Of a DNA stretch of 64,000 nt, positions 35,921 through 45,762 are shown one piece after another. The position numbers and the translations under genes were made by a program. Numbering within the stretch: the first letter of the stretch is position 1; each line of letters opens with the position of its first letter. Origin of the DNA: Planctomycetota bacterium (GTDB lineage Bacteria > Planctomycetota > Phycisphaerae > Phycisphaerales > SM1A02). The notes beneath the pieces are model-generated. The model made no database searches. It had not been told where the DNA came from and saw only the letters and a list, made by a program, of their open reading frames with translations. The stretch is taken from the NCBI GenBank assembly GCA_022560875.1, contig JADFSH010000004.1:1-64000 (forward strand), in the 5' to 3' direction.

Positions 35921-37360
35921 TCAGTCGTTGTATTCACACGCTTGCGCCGCTTCCCGAATCCAGGTCCAGGCCTGCCGCACATGCTCGCGTTTCGTCGCCG
36001 TCGCCCCGATCGACATCCGCAGGGTCAGCTTGTCATCGAGTTTGGTGTGAGTGAGAAACATCTTTCCCGAATGATTGAGGTGATCGAGAATGCGTTGGTT
36101 GATCGCATCGCCCTCCTTGTGACGAAAGCACACCAGCGTCAACCGATGCGGGGCCGCAATCTCGAAGTTGTCATCCGATTTCACCCAGGAAGCGAACGCC
36201 TGCGCATGAGAAATGTGCTCGCGGACATGTTGTTTCAGACCGTTGACCCCATAGTGCCGTATCACGAACCACAGCTTCAGGGCGCGAAAACGCCGGCCCA
36301 GGGGAATATGCCAGTCCCGATAGTCAAAGACCTCTCCCGATTCGCTTGCCTGGTTGCGCAGATATTCGGGCAGAATACTCAGGGTATTGATCAGGGCCGC
36401 CCGATCCGCAACATAAAAGCAATCGCAATCGAAATTCGTCAGCATCCACTTGTGCGGGTTGAAACAATAACTGTCGGCGTATTCAAGTCCGTCATGGATA
36501 TCGCGGAACTCCTCGCAGAGCGCCGCCGTACCGCTCATCGCCGCATCGACGTGCATCCAGAGATTCTCTCGCGAGCATATCTCCCCGATCGCAGTCAGGG
36601 GGTCGAACCCGTTGGATGAGGTCGTGCCCACGGTTGCGGAAACGAAAAACGGCGTCAATCCGGCGGCCCGGTCGGCAGAGATCGCTTCCTGCAGTTTCGT
36701 GGGCTTCATGGCGAAGGTTTCATCGACGTCGATAAGTCTCAAATGCTCACGCCCTATGCCGATGATTTTTATCGCCTTCTCGATGGAGGAATGCGCCTGG
36801 TTGGAGGTATACGCCGTGAGGGTTTGCGTGATGCCTTTTTCGTTGCTGGCGAAATTCGTCGCCCGTTCACGAGCGGCAAGCATCGCACAAAGTGATGAAC
36901 TCGAAGCCGTATCCTGGATCACGCCCCCGCCCTGCGAATCGGACTTGAATTTTCCGGGCAGTCCCAGCATTCCCACCAGCCAATCGAGTACGAGCGTTTC
37001 AACTTCAGTGCAGGCGGGGCTGGTGGCCCAGATCATCCCCTGCACACCAAGCCCTGCCGTCAGCAGTTCGCCGAGGATGGAGGGGGCTGAGATATTGGCG
37101 GGGAAGAACCCGAAAAAGTACGGCGACTGCCAGTGAGTAATCCCCGGCATGATGATTCTGTCAACGTCGGCCATCATCGCATCGAAGGATTCCCCCTCCT
37201 CCGGCGGTGCTTCCGGAAGTTGGGAGCGTGTCTCCCCGGGTCCGGCCTGTGACAATACAGGGAACTGCTCGACCGTTTCCATGTAGCGGGCAATCCAGTC
37301 CACGACCTCGCGGCCGTGTTTGCGAAATTCATCCGGAGTCATGTGGGGAATGTCGTTCAT
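35921..37360 (-). CDS. PLP-dependent group II (aromatic L-amino-acid type) decarboxylase
   Basis: A 479-residue pyridoxal-phosphate enzyme. NPHKWM gives the lysine that should bind PLP, HVDAAMSG contains the Asp that contacts the ring nitrogen, and VSATVGTTSSNGFDP is the conserved strand before it. Homologues act on Trp, Phe, Tyr or DOPA, releasing CO2 to give an amine; the exact amino acid cannot be read here. It is cytosolic and stands alone. Length is standard. Confidence 0.9.
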   Translation of the reverse strand: MNDIPHMTPDEFRKHGREVVDWIARYMETVEQFPVLSQAGPGETRSQLPEAPPEEGESFDAMMADVDRIIMPGITHWQSPYFFGFFPANISAPSILGELLTAGLGVQGMIWATSPACTEVETLVLDWLVGMLGLPGKFKSDSQGGGVIQDTASSSSLCAMLAARERATNFASNEKGITQTLTAYTSNQAHSSIEKAIKIIGIGREHLRLIDVDETFAMKPTKLQEAISADRAAGLTPFFVSATVGTTSSNGFDPLTAIGEICSRENLWMHVDAAMSGTAALCEEFRDIHDGLEYADSYCFNPHKWMLTNFDCDCFYVADRAALINTLSILPEYLRNQASESGEVFDYRDWHIPLGRRFRALKLWFVIRHYGVNGLKQHVREHISHAQAFASWVKSDDNFEIAAPHRLTLVCFRHKEGDAINQRILDHLNHSGKMFLTHTKLDDKLTLRMSIGATATKREHVRQAWTWIREAAQACEYND

Positions 37361-37508
37361 GGTCTTGGATCATGGTAAGCGGCATACGCTTTGAGGCAAT
37401 GACTCGCTCGCAGCCCCAAGATCGTCCCTGCCGGTAGCAAAGGAAGATACCTTCCTCAGGGGGAAGTAATGAACACACCCAACATACGCCAACAAGTCAA
37501 GGACAACG

Positions 37509-39215
37509 TCAGAGCGGCAACGCTTCAAGTTCCTTCTGCACTTCATCAATGAGTCGGCTGACGATGCCGGGGCCGAAATCAAAGGTCAACCCCGCCGCTT
37601 CGAACAGCTCGGGGAGCGGCCTCGACCCCCCCAGACGCATGGCCCGAGTGTAATGCTCGATCGCGTTTTTCTCGTCCTTTTTCGAATTCAACCACAGTTG
37701 CATAGCCCCGAGCTGGGCGATGCCGTATTCGATGTAGTAGAACGGCACTTCAAACAGATGAAGCTGACGCTGCCACATCACCGCGCGGAAATTTTCCAAT
37801 CCCTCCCAGTTGACCGCCGATCCGAATCGCTCATCAAGATCGAGCCAGCATTCAGTTCGATGCTCACGCGTATGATCGGGATTCGTATAGATCCAATGCT
37901 GAAAGGCGTCAATGGTCGCGATCCAAGGCAGTACCTTGACGATCCCTTCCAGTTGATCTCTCTTCGCCCGGGCAACCTCCACCGAATCGTAAAATTCATC
38001 AAGATAGGGATACGCCAGCATTTCCATGCTCATCGAGGCAACTTCGCAAAACTCCAGCGGTGGGTGACGGTAATGAAGCAAGGGCTCACCCTTGCACAAC
38101 ATGGAATGGAAGGCATGTCCCGCCTCGTGAACCATCGTCTCCAGATCGCGCTGCAATCCCGCGGCGTTCATGAAGATGAACTGCTTGCGTCTGCGATCAA
38201 AGCTCTCCTGATACCCTCCCGGGGCCTTGCCCTTGCGTGATTCAAGATCAAGACTTTCTCCGTCGCGGAGGGTGTCGAACATCTCTCCGAGGGCGGGATT
38301 CATGCGATGAAAGAGCTTCGAGGTTTTCTCGACGAGCTCAGCGTCATTCTCGAAGGGGCGCAGGGGTTCACGTCCCTGGACATCGACCGCGAGATCCCAC
38401 GGACGCAGGGTTTCGACGCCCAACGCTACGGCACGCTCGGCGTTGAGTTTCCGAAGGAGCGGGACGCACACTTCCTCGGCGGCGCGATGAAAATCCTCGC
38501 AGTCCGACGGCGAGTAGTCGAAACGATGCTTGACCTTGAACATATAGTCGCGGTAGTTGTCAAAGCCCGCGTTGCGCCCGATCGAATCCCGCAGCTTGAT
38601 CATCTCATCGAAAATCGCTGAGTGTCTCTCCTGGTCCTCATAGCGTCGCTCCACACTCGCCCGCCAAGCTCCCTCGCGCACTTCCCGGTCCGTCTGCTCG
38701 GCGAACTTCGCCATCTGCGGCATGGTGAATTCCTCCCCCTGAAAATTCACCATCATCGCCCCGCAGATCTCACTGTACTGCTGGCCGAGTTTCGTGTCCT
38801 CGGTTTTCAGCGGGACGTTCTCCTCGCGGAAAAGTTCCACATCCGCGGCAAGGTCTCGCAGCAGCACCTCATGGCGAGACTGATCGATCTCGCCGGTGTA
38901 TGGGCAGCTAGTGATCTTCCGGTCGATCTCAAACCCGATCTTTTCGAGCTGGGGAACCACGTTCTCGACAAAGGCGAGATAGGCGTGCTTCTTCGCCTCA
39001 TCGTCGGTATGGCAGGTCATGTTGATGTAGAGGATGGCGTGCGCCTCGCTCGCCGCGGCATCAAGCTCGCTGCGATCCAGGAGAAGCTGCTCCAGACCTG
39101 CCGCACTGGTGAGTTCCCGATCCAATAGGCTCTGGTACAGCGGTTGAAGATTCTCCCACTGCGCGGCTTCGAGTTCGGCGGGGACAAAATCAGTGATTGC
39201 GATGGATGAAGTCAT
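37509..39215 (-). CDS. M3-family oligoendopeptidase (PepF-like)
   Basis: A 568-residue cytosolic zinc peptidase. The zinc site is TMVHEAGHAFH, with the third ligand Glu expected in EFCEVASMSME. It belongs to the oligoendopeptidase-F-like branch, different from the lipoprotein M3 peptidase at 21974. It should degrade peptides of intermediate length. It has no signal peptide. Upstream is a short gap holding a lone perfect DnaA-box-like sequence, then ispE on the same strand, which may share a transcript. Confidence 0.9.
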   Translation of the reverse strand: MTSSIAITDFVPAELEAAQWENLQPLYQSLLDRELTSAAGLEQLLLDRSELDAAASEAHAILYINMTCHTDDEAKKHAYLAFVENVVPQLEKIGFEIDRKITSCPYTGEIDQSRHEVLLRDLAADVELFREENVPLKTEDTKLGQQYSEICGAMMVNFQGEEFTMPQMAKFAEQTDREVREGAWRASVERRYEDQERHSAIFDEMIKLRDSIGRNAGFDNYRDYMFKVKHRFDYSPSDCEDFHRAAEEVCVPLLRKLNAERAVALGVETLRPWDLAVDVQGREPLRPFENDAELVEKTSKLFHRMNPALGEMFDTLRDGESLDLESRKGKAPGGYQESFDRRRKQFIFMNAAGLQRDLETMVHEAGHAFHSMLCKGEPLLHYRHPPLEFCEVASMSMEMLAYPYLDEFYDSVEVARAKRDQLEGIVKVLPWIATIDAFQHWIYTNPDHTREHRTECWLDLDERFGSAVNWEGLENFRAVMWQRQLHLFEVPFYYIEYGIAQLGAMQLWLNSKKDEKNAIEHYTRAMRLGGSRPLPELFEAAGLTFDFGPGIVSRLIDEVQKELEALPL

Positions 39216-39301
39216 GATTCTGCTTTCTCAATCTGAAATAACGTGAGGGTGGGACACCATACCGCCCCGTACCCGAACCGTTGGGGCATTATCCACAGAA
39301 A

Positions 39302-40240
39302 TCACTCTTTGTCTCCGACAATTGATGACTCAGTGATCTCATGTGCCTTCACCGCCACCGCGGGGAGGTTAAGCCGCTTTTCCACGGTGCTGGCCAGGGA
39401 CTCGGCATGGAGAGGATCATCGCAGATGACAAACAAACTTGATCCACTGCCCGAGACATGGGCGGGGCGTTCGGCCAGTTCGCTGATCTGCCCGATCATC
39501 TCCTGAAGCTTCGGCGCGGCAAGAATCGCGGCCGCGGTTAAATCGTTAAAGAGTGCTTTAGAATCCGGCTGGCTTGCCCCACCCCCGGAATCCCCGGCCA
39601 GTGAATACACATCGTCGCTACGCAACACGTGATTATGACCCTCGATCAACTCATCGAACCGCTTATAGACAAGCGGTGTTTGGCAGGAGAAATCGGGGAA
39701 TGCGATCACTGCCTGCAGATCGGGTGCGGTATCGTGGTGCGTAATCTCATCCCCCATCCCCTGCACGATCGCGCTGCCGCCTCGGATGAGAAAAGGCACA
39801 TCCGATCCAAGCCCCCTCCCGATCGCGGTCAGCACTTCATTTGACATGCCCAGTTCGTACAACTCGTTCAGCCCCCGCAACATCGTCGCGGCATCGGACG
39901 ACCCGCCGCCAAGTCCCCCGCCGACGGGAATCCTTTTTTCAAGCTTCATCTGCACGGGCAGATCTTGCCCCGTTTCTTTTTGCAAGGCCAGATGCGCTCG
40001 AACCGAAAGATCCTTCGTGATCGACCAATCGATTTCTGTTCGTCGCTTCGCCGAAGGATGCCAGATGATCGCATAGCGGGAAAGGGTTCCCGGTAAAAGG
40101 CGGGTCAAGAGCAACTCGTCGCACAGGTCTACGGTCACCATCCACGAGCAGATCGGATGCATTCCATCCTCGTCGGGCGTTCCCACGGCAAGAGCCAGAT
40201 TGAGTTTCGCCGGGGCGTGATAGCAGACGGATCCGGGCAT
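39302..40240 (-). CDS. ispE: 4-diphosphocytidyl-2-C-methyl-D-erythritol kinase
   Basis: A 312-residue GHMP kinase of the non-mevalonate isoprenoid pathway. APAKLNLALAVG is the N-terminal motif, PVGGGLGGGSSDAA the ATP-binding loop, and VSGSGSSLFVI the C-terminal motif. It phosphorylates the 2-hydroxyl of CDP-methylerythritol in the cytosol. Length matches the family. The gene is followed by the M3 peptidase gene and diverges from a PilZ gene. Confidence 0.94.
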   Translation of the reverse strand: MPGSVCYHAPAKLNLALAVGTPDEDGMHPICSWMVTVDLCDELLLTRLLPGTLSRYAIIWHPSAKRRTEIDWSITKDLSVRAHLALQKETGQDLPVQMKLEKRIPVGGGLGGGSSDAATMLRGLNELYELGMSNEVLTAIGRGLGSDVPFLIRGGSAIVQGMGDEITHHDTAPDLQAVIAFPDFSCQTPLVYKRFDELIEGHNHVLRSDDVYSLAGDSGGGASQPDSKALFNDLTAAAILAAPKLQEMIGQISELAERPAHVSGSGSSLFVICDDPLHAESLASTVEKRLNLPAVAVKAHEITESSIVGDKE

Positions 40241-40409
40241 GAGTAAAGGATAGTGATCACGAGGAGGGATTGCGTTCTTTCGGCGTGTCCAAATCCGTTT
40301 ATTCGCTTCGCCGGCAAGACTTTGCGTTGACTGAATGATCCAAAGTCACGTGCATGACGAGCCGATAACACCAAAACGAAAGTCAGTTCACATTCACTGT
40401 AAGGACATT

Positions 40410-40757
40410 ATGATGATACCGAATGAACAGGAACGCCGGTCTCAGAGAAGGACGGAACTGGTACGGCCATGTCGCCTTTTTGATCCACGCACCGGCAAGT
40501 ATCTGCACGGTACGACCTGCGATCTCACCGTTGAGGGCGTTCTGATACGCATCACCCGCCCCTGCCACCTCAATCCGGGTGACACCTTTATGATCGGTAT
40601 TGCCATGAACGAGAAAACCGGCCTGCTCCGAGCCAAGGACATGTTCGAGGCGACCGTCGTACGTGCACTGGGTACGCCAAGCGGACATACACTGGTCGCT
40701 TTCCGATGTGCCAAATCGTCCATTCCGATCCAGTCGGGGCTTTCTGAAGCCGCATGA
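40410..40757 (+). CDS. PilZ-domain protein
   Basis: A 115-residue single-domain protein. QERRSQRRTELVRPCRLFD contains the basic RRxxR box and LTVEGVLIRI the second part of the PilZ c-di-GMP-binding site; the usual D/N-x-S-x-x-G is replaced by DLTVEG, so binding should be tested, not assumed. The ATG at 40410 has AAGGA five bases upstream; the frame to 40335 adds a stretch outside the domain. It has no partner domain. It could bind cyclic di-GMP and regulate a partner, or be a degenerate copy. Confidence 0.78.
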   Translation: MMIPNEQERRSQRRTELVRPCRLFDPRTGKYLHGTTCDLTVEGVLIRITRPCHLNPGDTFMIGIAMNEKTGLLRAKDMFEATVVRALGTPSGHTLVAFRCAKSSIPIQSGLSEAA

Positions 40758-40816
40758 CGACAGGGGGCATCCTGTGCGCCTAAAATGGCGACTCAGGAAC
40801 CCCGAAGGATGTCATC

Positions 40817-42034
40817 ATGCTCTGGCAGACGTCACTTGATGAGAAATATCTGCACCTGGCCGAGGAAGAGCTTTCCCACGCCATAACCGCGCAACGCAAG
40901 CGACTCGGAGACGATCTGCTCATTCTCTGTCATCACTACCAGCAGGATGACGTCATCGCACATGCCGACCTCTCCGGTGACAGCCTCAAGCTCAGCCAGC
41001 TGGCTTCAGAAGAAGCCCCCAGGCGTGGCACAAAATACATCATTTTCTGCGGCGTGCATTTCATGGCCGAGTCGGCGGAGATCCTCACCGACGATGATGT
41101 TCAGGTGATTCTGCCCGACTTGTCAGCGGGTTGCTCCATGGCGGATATGGCTGACGAGGACGACGCTCTCATGGCCTGGGAGCAGATTCATGAAGCCATG
41201 GAAGAAGACTGGCCGGGCCGGGTCATTCCCATTACCTATGTCAATTCCTCTGCCGCCATCAAGGCATTTGTGGGGGAGAATGGTGGAGCATGCTGCACCT
41301 CGAGCAATGCCCAGCAGATCTTCCGCTGGGCGCAAGCAGGCGGCACACAACCCCGGGCGGAGGGTGAGGACATCAAGATTCTCTTCCTGCCCGATCAACA
41401 CCTCGGCAGAAACACGGCTTCCAAGCTTGGGTACATCACCGAGGTTGACCAGGCCCAGGGTAAGGGCGAATCCGAAACCGCGATCTGGAATCCGAAACTC
41501 GATTCCGGAGGTCTCAGCCCGGAAACCATCCGCAAGGCCAAGGTGCTGCTCTGGGCGGGCCATTGTTCGGTTCACAAACTTTTCCGACCCGAGCATATTG
41601 ATCAGCTTCGAGAGCAATATCAGGACAATGGCGGCATCACGGTCATGGTTCATCCCGAATGTGACAAGACGGTTGTGGATAAGGCTGATCTCGACGGCTC
41701 GACTTCAGAGATCATTCAATCCATACGCGACGCCGAACCGGGAACTCACTGGGCGATCGGCACGGAGGTGCATCTTGTGAATCGCATCGCGAAAGAAGCC
41801 GCTCGACGCGATGTGCATGTCCAGATACTCAGTGACTGTCAGTGCCTGTGCACGACCATGTATCGCATCGATCAGCGGCATCTACTCTGGGTGCTCGACA
41901 ATCTCGCTGCGGGCAAGGTCGTCAATCGCATTACCGTGCCTTCCGAAATCCAAAATCTGGCCCGGCTCGCCCTGGACAGAATGCTCATGCACGTCGGTCA
42001 GCCCGTTTCAACCCCCGTTCTCGCGTTTGATTGA
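40817..42034 (+). CDS. nadA: Quinolinate synthase (NadA)
   Basis: A 405-residue 4Fe-4S enzyme that joins iminoaspartate and dihydroxyacetone phosphate to make quinolinate for NAD. ILCHHYQQDDV, DLSGDSLKLSQLA and FCGVHFMAESA (first cluster Cys) are followed by the middle Cys-rich GGACCTSSNA, MVHPECD, and a C-terminal DCQCLCTTMYR. It is of the long form. The ATG at 40817 opens before a plausible N-terminal helix; the site upstream (AAGGA) is modest. The gene stops just inside the region where an AsmA-like gene frame begins, with a short gap to the likely ATG at 42073. No nadB or nadC is near. Confidence 0.95.
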   Translation: MLWQTSLDEKYLHLAEEELSHAITAQRKRLGDDLLILCHHYQQDDVIAHADLSGDSLKLSQLASEEAPRRGTKYIIFCGVHFMAESAEILTDDDVQVILPDLSAGCSMADMADEDDALMAWEQIHEAMEEDWPGRVIPITYVNSSAAIKAFVGENGGACCTSSNAQQIFRWAQAGGTQPRAEGEDIKILFLPDQHLGRNTASKLGYITEVDQAQGKGESETAIWNPKLDSGGLSPETIRKAKVLLWAGHCSVHKLFRPEHIDQLREQYQDNGGITVMVHPECDKTVVDKADLDGSTSEIIQSIRDAEPGTHWAIGTEVHLVNRIAKEAARRDVHVQILSDCQCLCTTMYRIDQRHLLWVLDNLAAGKVVNRITVPSEIQNLARLALDRMLMHVGQPVSTPVLAFD

Positions 42035-42072
42035 CATTCAGAGCCCGACAGCTTCTTCCGAAAGAAGTCTTC

Positions 42073-45000
42073 ATGCCCACATCTCCAAGAAAAAAGAAAA
42101 TCGTTATCGGGCTTGCGACATGCGGTTCTGGATTGGCGCTGCTTCTGGCCCTGGCTCCGACGCTCATCAACTTCGGGATTGGACAAGGCGTTATCCGCGG
42201 GGCGATTGAAAAGCACATCAACGGCACCGTGGCCATGGATAATCTTCACCTGACTTGGTTCGGCCCGCAGATCATCGAGGGCTTCAGCCTGACGGATGAT
42301 CGGGGCGAACAGGTTGCGAACCTCGACCTGCAACTGGCGAGTGGACTTGGAAAGCTGATCGCAGGCGACCTGAGTAGAATCGAGCTTGATGTATCAGGAA
42401 GCATCAACCTGAACTTGTATGAGAATGGTGACACCAGCCTTTCTACTCTCATGCCGGTCGATCAGCCTGCGCCGGATCAATCCGAAACGCCCGCGCCTTT
42501 CTCATCGTTGGCGAGCTTTGACTTCATTGATGTTTCCCTCGATGGAGTCACCGTGAATCTCCACGACATCGCCGCGGATCGTACGATCACATTGAATCGT
42601 CTCTCTGGGGGACTGACGTATGACCGCGGCTCACCCCTTGCAATTACCCTCAAGGCCGACACGCAATCACGAGGGGTGTCGGGGTCGATGGAATTTACGG
42701 GAACCCTGACCGATTTTTTTGATGCCGCGGGAAGGCTGACCCCTGAGGGGGCTGGCGTGGAGTTGATAGTGCATGTTCGTTCCGTTCCCGTCCCGCTGAC
42801 TGACGGCAACGACACGCTGGAGCAACTTGATATCGTCATTCGATCTGACGATCTTGCAGTCGGGGTTGAACTAACCATCGAAGCCACCGCCGCCCTTTCC
42901 TCTCGGACACCGAGCCGTTTCGCGGGATCACTGTCCATCGACAGTCCTCTGACGGATGCCGGCCAACTGGATATCGGCCTGGACTCGCTGAGGGGAACGC
43001 TCCAAGGCACTCAAGTGCCGACTTCATTGCTGCAGCCGTTTCTCGCCGAAAGCGGCATTGTGCTAATACGCGATGTCGGTCCGGTGGTAGATATCGCCGC
43101 GGAGTTCTCTCGCAACGGTCAGAAATACATCACCGTAAAGCTCGTAGGACGTCATCTCTCGCTCGAGTTGGAAGGGGTGGCCGATGCAGAGAAACGGTCC
43201 TTCACCGGGAATCGTCTTGAACTTCGCGCCGACATACAGCCCGAATTGATCCAATCTCTGGCCGACATCCGGATTGATCGTCCCGCAACGCTTTTCGTCA
43301 ATCTCACCAGTTTCTCGATTCCTCCTCGTAAAGACGGCGAAGGCTTGCCCCTTGCCGGTCTCACCGCAGTCGGCAGCCTGCAACTGGACATCGATGAGCC
43401 GATAGCTTTGTTGGTTTCCCCCGGGGACCAACTACTTGCCCATCTTGATCTCGCTCGATTGGAATTCGATACCGACTCGCTCGGAGAGGGACTAACGATT
43501 CGTGGCGAGGCGCAGGTGAGCGGGGGGATGGTTACGTTTGAAGAGCGATTGACGAATATGTTCGATGACGAAGGCCGACTGGCCCTCTCAAACATGCTTA
43601 TCGAAGGTCGAACCGAAATCGACAACTTCCCCGGAACGGTGATCGCCTCTCTCATTTCCGATACGACGGGTCTTGCCGACCATCTGTTCGATGAACCATG
43701 TCGGGCGGTGATCACAACGTCGATCGAGGGAGGCGGGATGCGACATACGATTGCCTTCAGCACCCCCGGGCTTTCCATCAGGCTTGTGACGCTTCAGGCA
43801 CCGCAGGGATTGGTCGTGGAGGATGGGCGCATCCAGCTTGTCGTCACCCCCGAAATGGCCCGGATCATGCAGCGAGACAGCGAGCAGCCCGTGGGCCTTC
43901 TCCGCCCCGTCACCATGACCATTATTCCGAATCGACAGACGATCCCGGGGCGGGATTGGTCTGATTACGATTTTTTAAACACTCCATTATCAGGCGAACT
44001 GATCCTGGAGGATGTCGCTCTTACCGTCGATTCCGTGTTGGCAGAACCCGTCCTGATCCGCGACATGCACCTGAATTTTTCCGCGCGGCTCGGCGTGAAT
44101 TTTTCTCTCGTCACCAGCGGCTCTTGTGCCGTTTTCCGGGAGGCAAACGGGGTTCCAGTCGGCAACGCAACGATCGATCTCGAATTGGCCGGCAACAACG
44201 AAGCCCGTCGCACCACCGGTACTATCCGCTTGACAGATCTCGCAATCAACCAGATCGAAGTTCTCATGGGTCGGGACCACAACGAGTGGGCGCACTGGAT
44301 CGGTGATCGCGGGGAACTCACTATCCGCACCGAGCCGAAAGGCGCAGAGACAATTTTCAAGATCGAACCGACATTTACACGATTCGCCGGCTCGTTTCGC
44401 ATCGAGTCTGATCTGCAACGTATTCGCATCAGCGGCTCAAGCTCGAAATTCGTGGTCAGCTCAGAGATGTTCAACCGGGGCCTGGGAAGCCTGCATGGGA
44501 AGTCACCAAACCCGAGTGATGTGACCGAGATGCGGGTAACGCAGGACGTGCCGTTGATGCTCACGGTCAAATCTCTGACCCTGCCCCGGGGGATGATCGA
44601 GGGGAAAGCGTTTGATGCAGATGACTTTGATCTGAATATCACACTTTCCGGCGGCCCGATCACGCTCACCGGGGTGAACGGACTGCAGGAATCACTGAAC
44701 GATATCACCGCCTCGATCACCAGTACAAATCTCTCGAAAGTGATCGCCTTCAACGCCACCGCACGACAGATGCTTTCAAAGGGTAGGGAATACGACGGAA
44801 AGTTCGAGATTCGAGGCAGAATTCACTCACTGTATAACGCGAGCGGCTCCTTGGACCTGAACCAGGCAAAACTCGAATTGAAAGCTGATGTCTCCCATAC
44901 GCCGACCATCCTCGCCGATACGCTGTTGAACATGCATGGGCTGCTGGTGGCCGCCGTCGGACCGCAGATGAGGGCGTCGTTTGAAGCGCAAGATTTTTCC

Positions 45001-45759
45001 ACCGCCGGCGGCACACTCAAGGGACGAATCGAAACGACGCACGGCTGGCTGGATGCGTCCCTGATGGGCTCCGACGGTCTGATCCATACCGCGGTCGATA
45101 CCCCCATCACCGCTCAACTCGCCCTGACCGAGTCGCTACGACGGCGACTGCTTTACCAGATTGCCCCGGTGCTGGCCGACATCCGCACCGTTAACAAGCC
45201 CATTGACTTCACCGTATCGCACATGGACATTCCCGTGGATGGCGATGTCAGCCGGTTGAATGCTGACATTGAAATAATCGTGGGAGAGGTGGAGTTCGAC
45301 TCGGGTTCGATTTCCCTCGGCCTGCTTTCGATTTTCAATGCCTCGAATACGGAAACGCTGCCGGGCTACATCGAGCCGATCCGGGCGAATATCCGAAAGG
45401 GCATCGTGTCCTACGAAAAGTTCAACGTCCACATCGACAAGTACATACTGCCTTTTTCGGGCACCATCGATCTGAATCGCAAGTACGTTGATATGCGATC
45501 GCAGGCTCCGCTGATGGGACTGGCTCTGAGCATTAAGGAACTTCGTGATTTCGGCGATCTCGAAGTGCCCATCGTGATCCGCGGCCCGTTCGGCGATGTC
45601 AAGACTGAAATCGATCCTGAGTTCGACCTCGGCAAGCTCATCTTCGAAGCGAGCATCCAGAGAGGACTCGACGAACTGTTCAAGAATCTCGACAAGCACA
45701 AAGGTGGCGGCAACCTGCTTGATGATATCTTCGGCAACGCGCCGGGGGGCGGGAAATAA
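42073..45759 (+). CDS. Giant AsmA/TamB-like envelope protein
   Basis: A 1228-residue protein with one N-terminal membrane helix after a basic start (MPTSPRKKKIVIGL, then GSGLALLLALAPTLI). A very long beta-rich region of repeated short strands with many Thr, Ile, Leu and Gly follows, ending in a low-complexity Gly/Asp/Lys tail. This fits the AsmA/TamB/YhdP-like group, which bridge the periplasm and move lipids to the outer membrane. Such a protein suggests a double-membrane envelope. The start at 42073 opens on the basic membrane anchor; the frame continues to 42031. It follows nadA closely and is convergent with the Nif3 gene, whose stop lies 3 bp away. Confidence 0.75.
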   Translation: MPTSPRKKKIVIGLATCGSGLALLLALAPTLINFGIGQGVIRGAIEKHINGTVAMDNLHLTWFGPQIIEGFSLTDDRGEQVANLDLQLASGLGKLIAGDLSRIELDVSGSINLNLYENGDTSLSTLMPVDQPAPDQSETPAPFSSLASFDFIDVSLDGVTVNLHDIAADRTITLNRLSGGLTYDRGSPLAITLKADTQSRGVSGSMEFTGTLTDFFDAAGRLTPEGAGVELIVHVRSVPVPLTDGNDTLEQLDIVIRSDDLAVGVELTIEATAALSSRTPSRFAGSLSIDSPLTDAGQLDIGLDSLRGTLQGTQVPTSLLQPFLAESGIVLIRDVGPVVDIAAEFSRNGQKYITVKLVGRHLSLELEGVADAEKRSFTGNRLELRADIQPELIQSLADIRIDRPATLFVNLTSFSIPPRKDGEGLPLAGLTAVGSLQLDIDEPIALLVSPGDQLLAHLDLARLEFDTDSLGEGLTIRGEAQVSGGMVTFEERLTNMFDDEGRLALSNMLIEGRTEIDNFPGTVIASLISDTTGLADHLFDEPCRAVITTSIEGGGMRHTIAFSTPGLSIRLVTLQAPQGLVVEDGRIQLVVTPEMARIMQRDSEQPVGLLRPVTMTIIPNRQTIPGRDWSDYDFLNTPLSGELILEDVALTVDSVLAEPVLIRDMHLNFSARLGVNFSLVTSGSCAVFREANGVPVGNATIDLELAGNNEARRTTGTIRLTDLAINQIEVLMGRDHNEWAHWIGDRGELTIRTEPKGAETIFKIEPTFTRFAGSFRIESDLQRIRISGSSSKFVVSSEMFNRGLGSLHGKSPNPSDVTEMRVTQDVPLMLTVKSLTLPRGMIEGKAFDADDFDLNITLSGGPITLTGVNGLQESLNDITASITSTNLSKVIAFNATARQMLSKGREYDGKFEIRGRIHSLYNASGSLDLNQAKLELKADVSHTPTILADTLLNMHGLLVAAVGPQMRASFEAQDFSTAGGTLKGRIETTHGWLDASLMGSDGLIHTAVDTPITAQLALTESLRRRLLYQIAPVLADIRTVNKPIDFTVSHMDIPVDGDVSRLNADIEIIVGEVEFDSGSISLGLLSIFNASNTETLPGYIEPIRANIRKGIVSYEKFNVHIDKYILPFSGTIDLNRKYVDMRSQAPLMGLALSIKELRDFGDLEVPIVIRGPFGDVKTEIDPEFDLGKLIFEASIQRGLDELFKNLDKHKGGGNLLDDIFGNAPGGGK

Positions 45760-45762
45760 TCG

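Noticed and set aside
39289-39297. Perfect DnaA-box sequence TTATCCACA
   Set aside because: Single copy in a short gap between ispE and a peptidase gene; no cluster or AT-rich unwinding region, so not taken as an origin.
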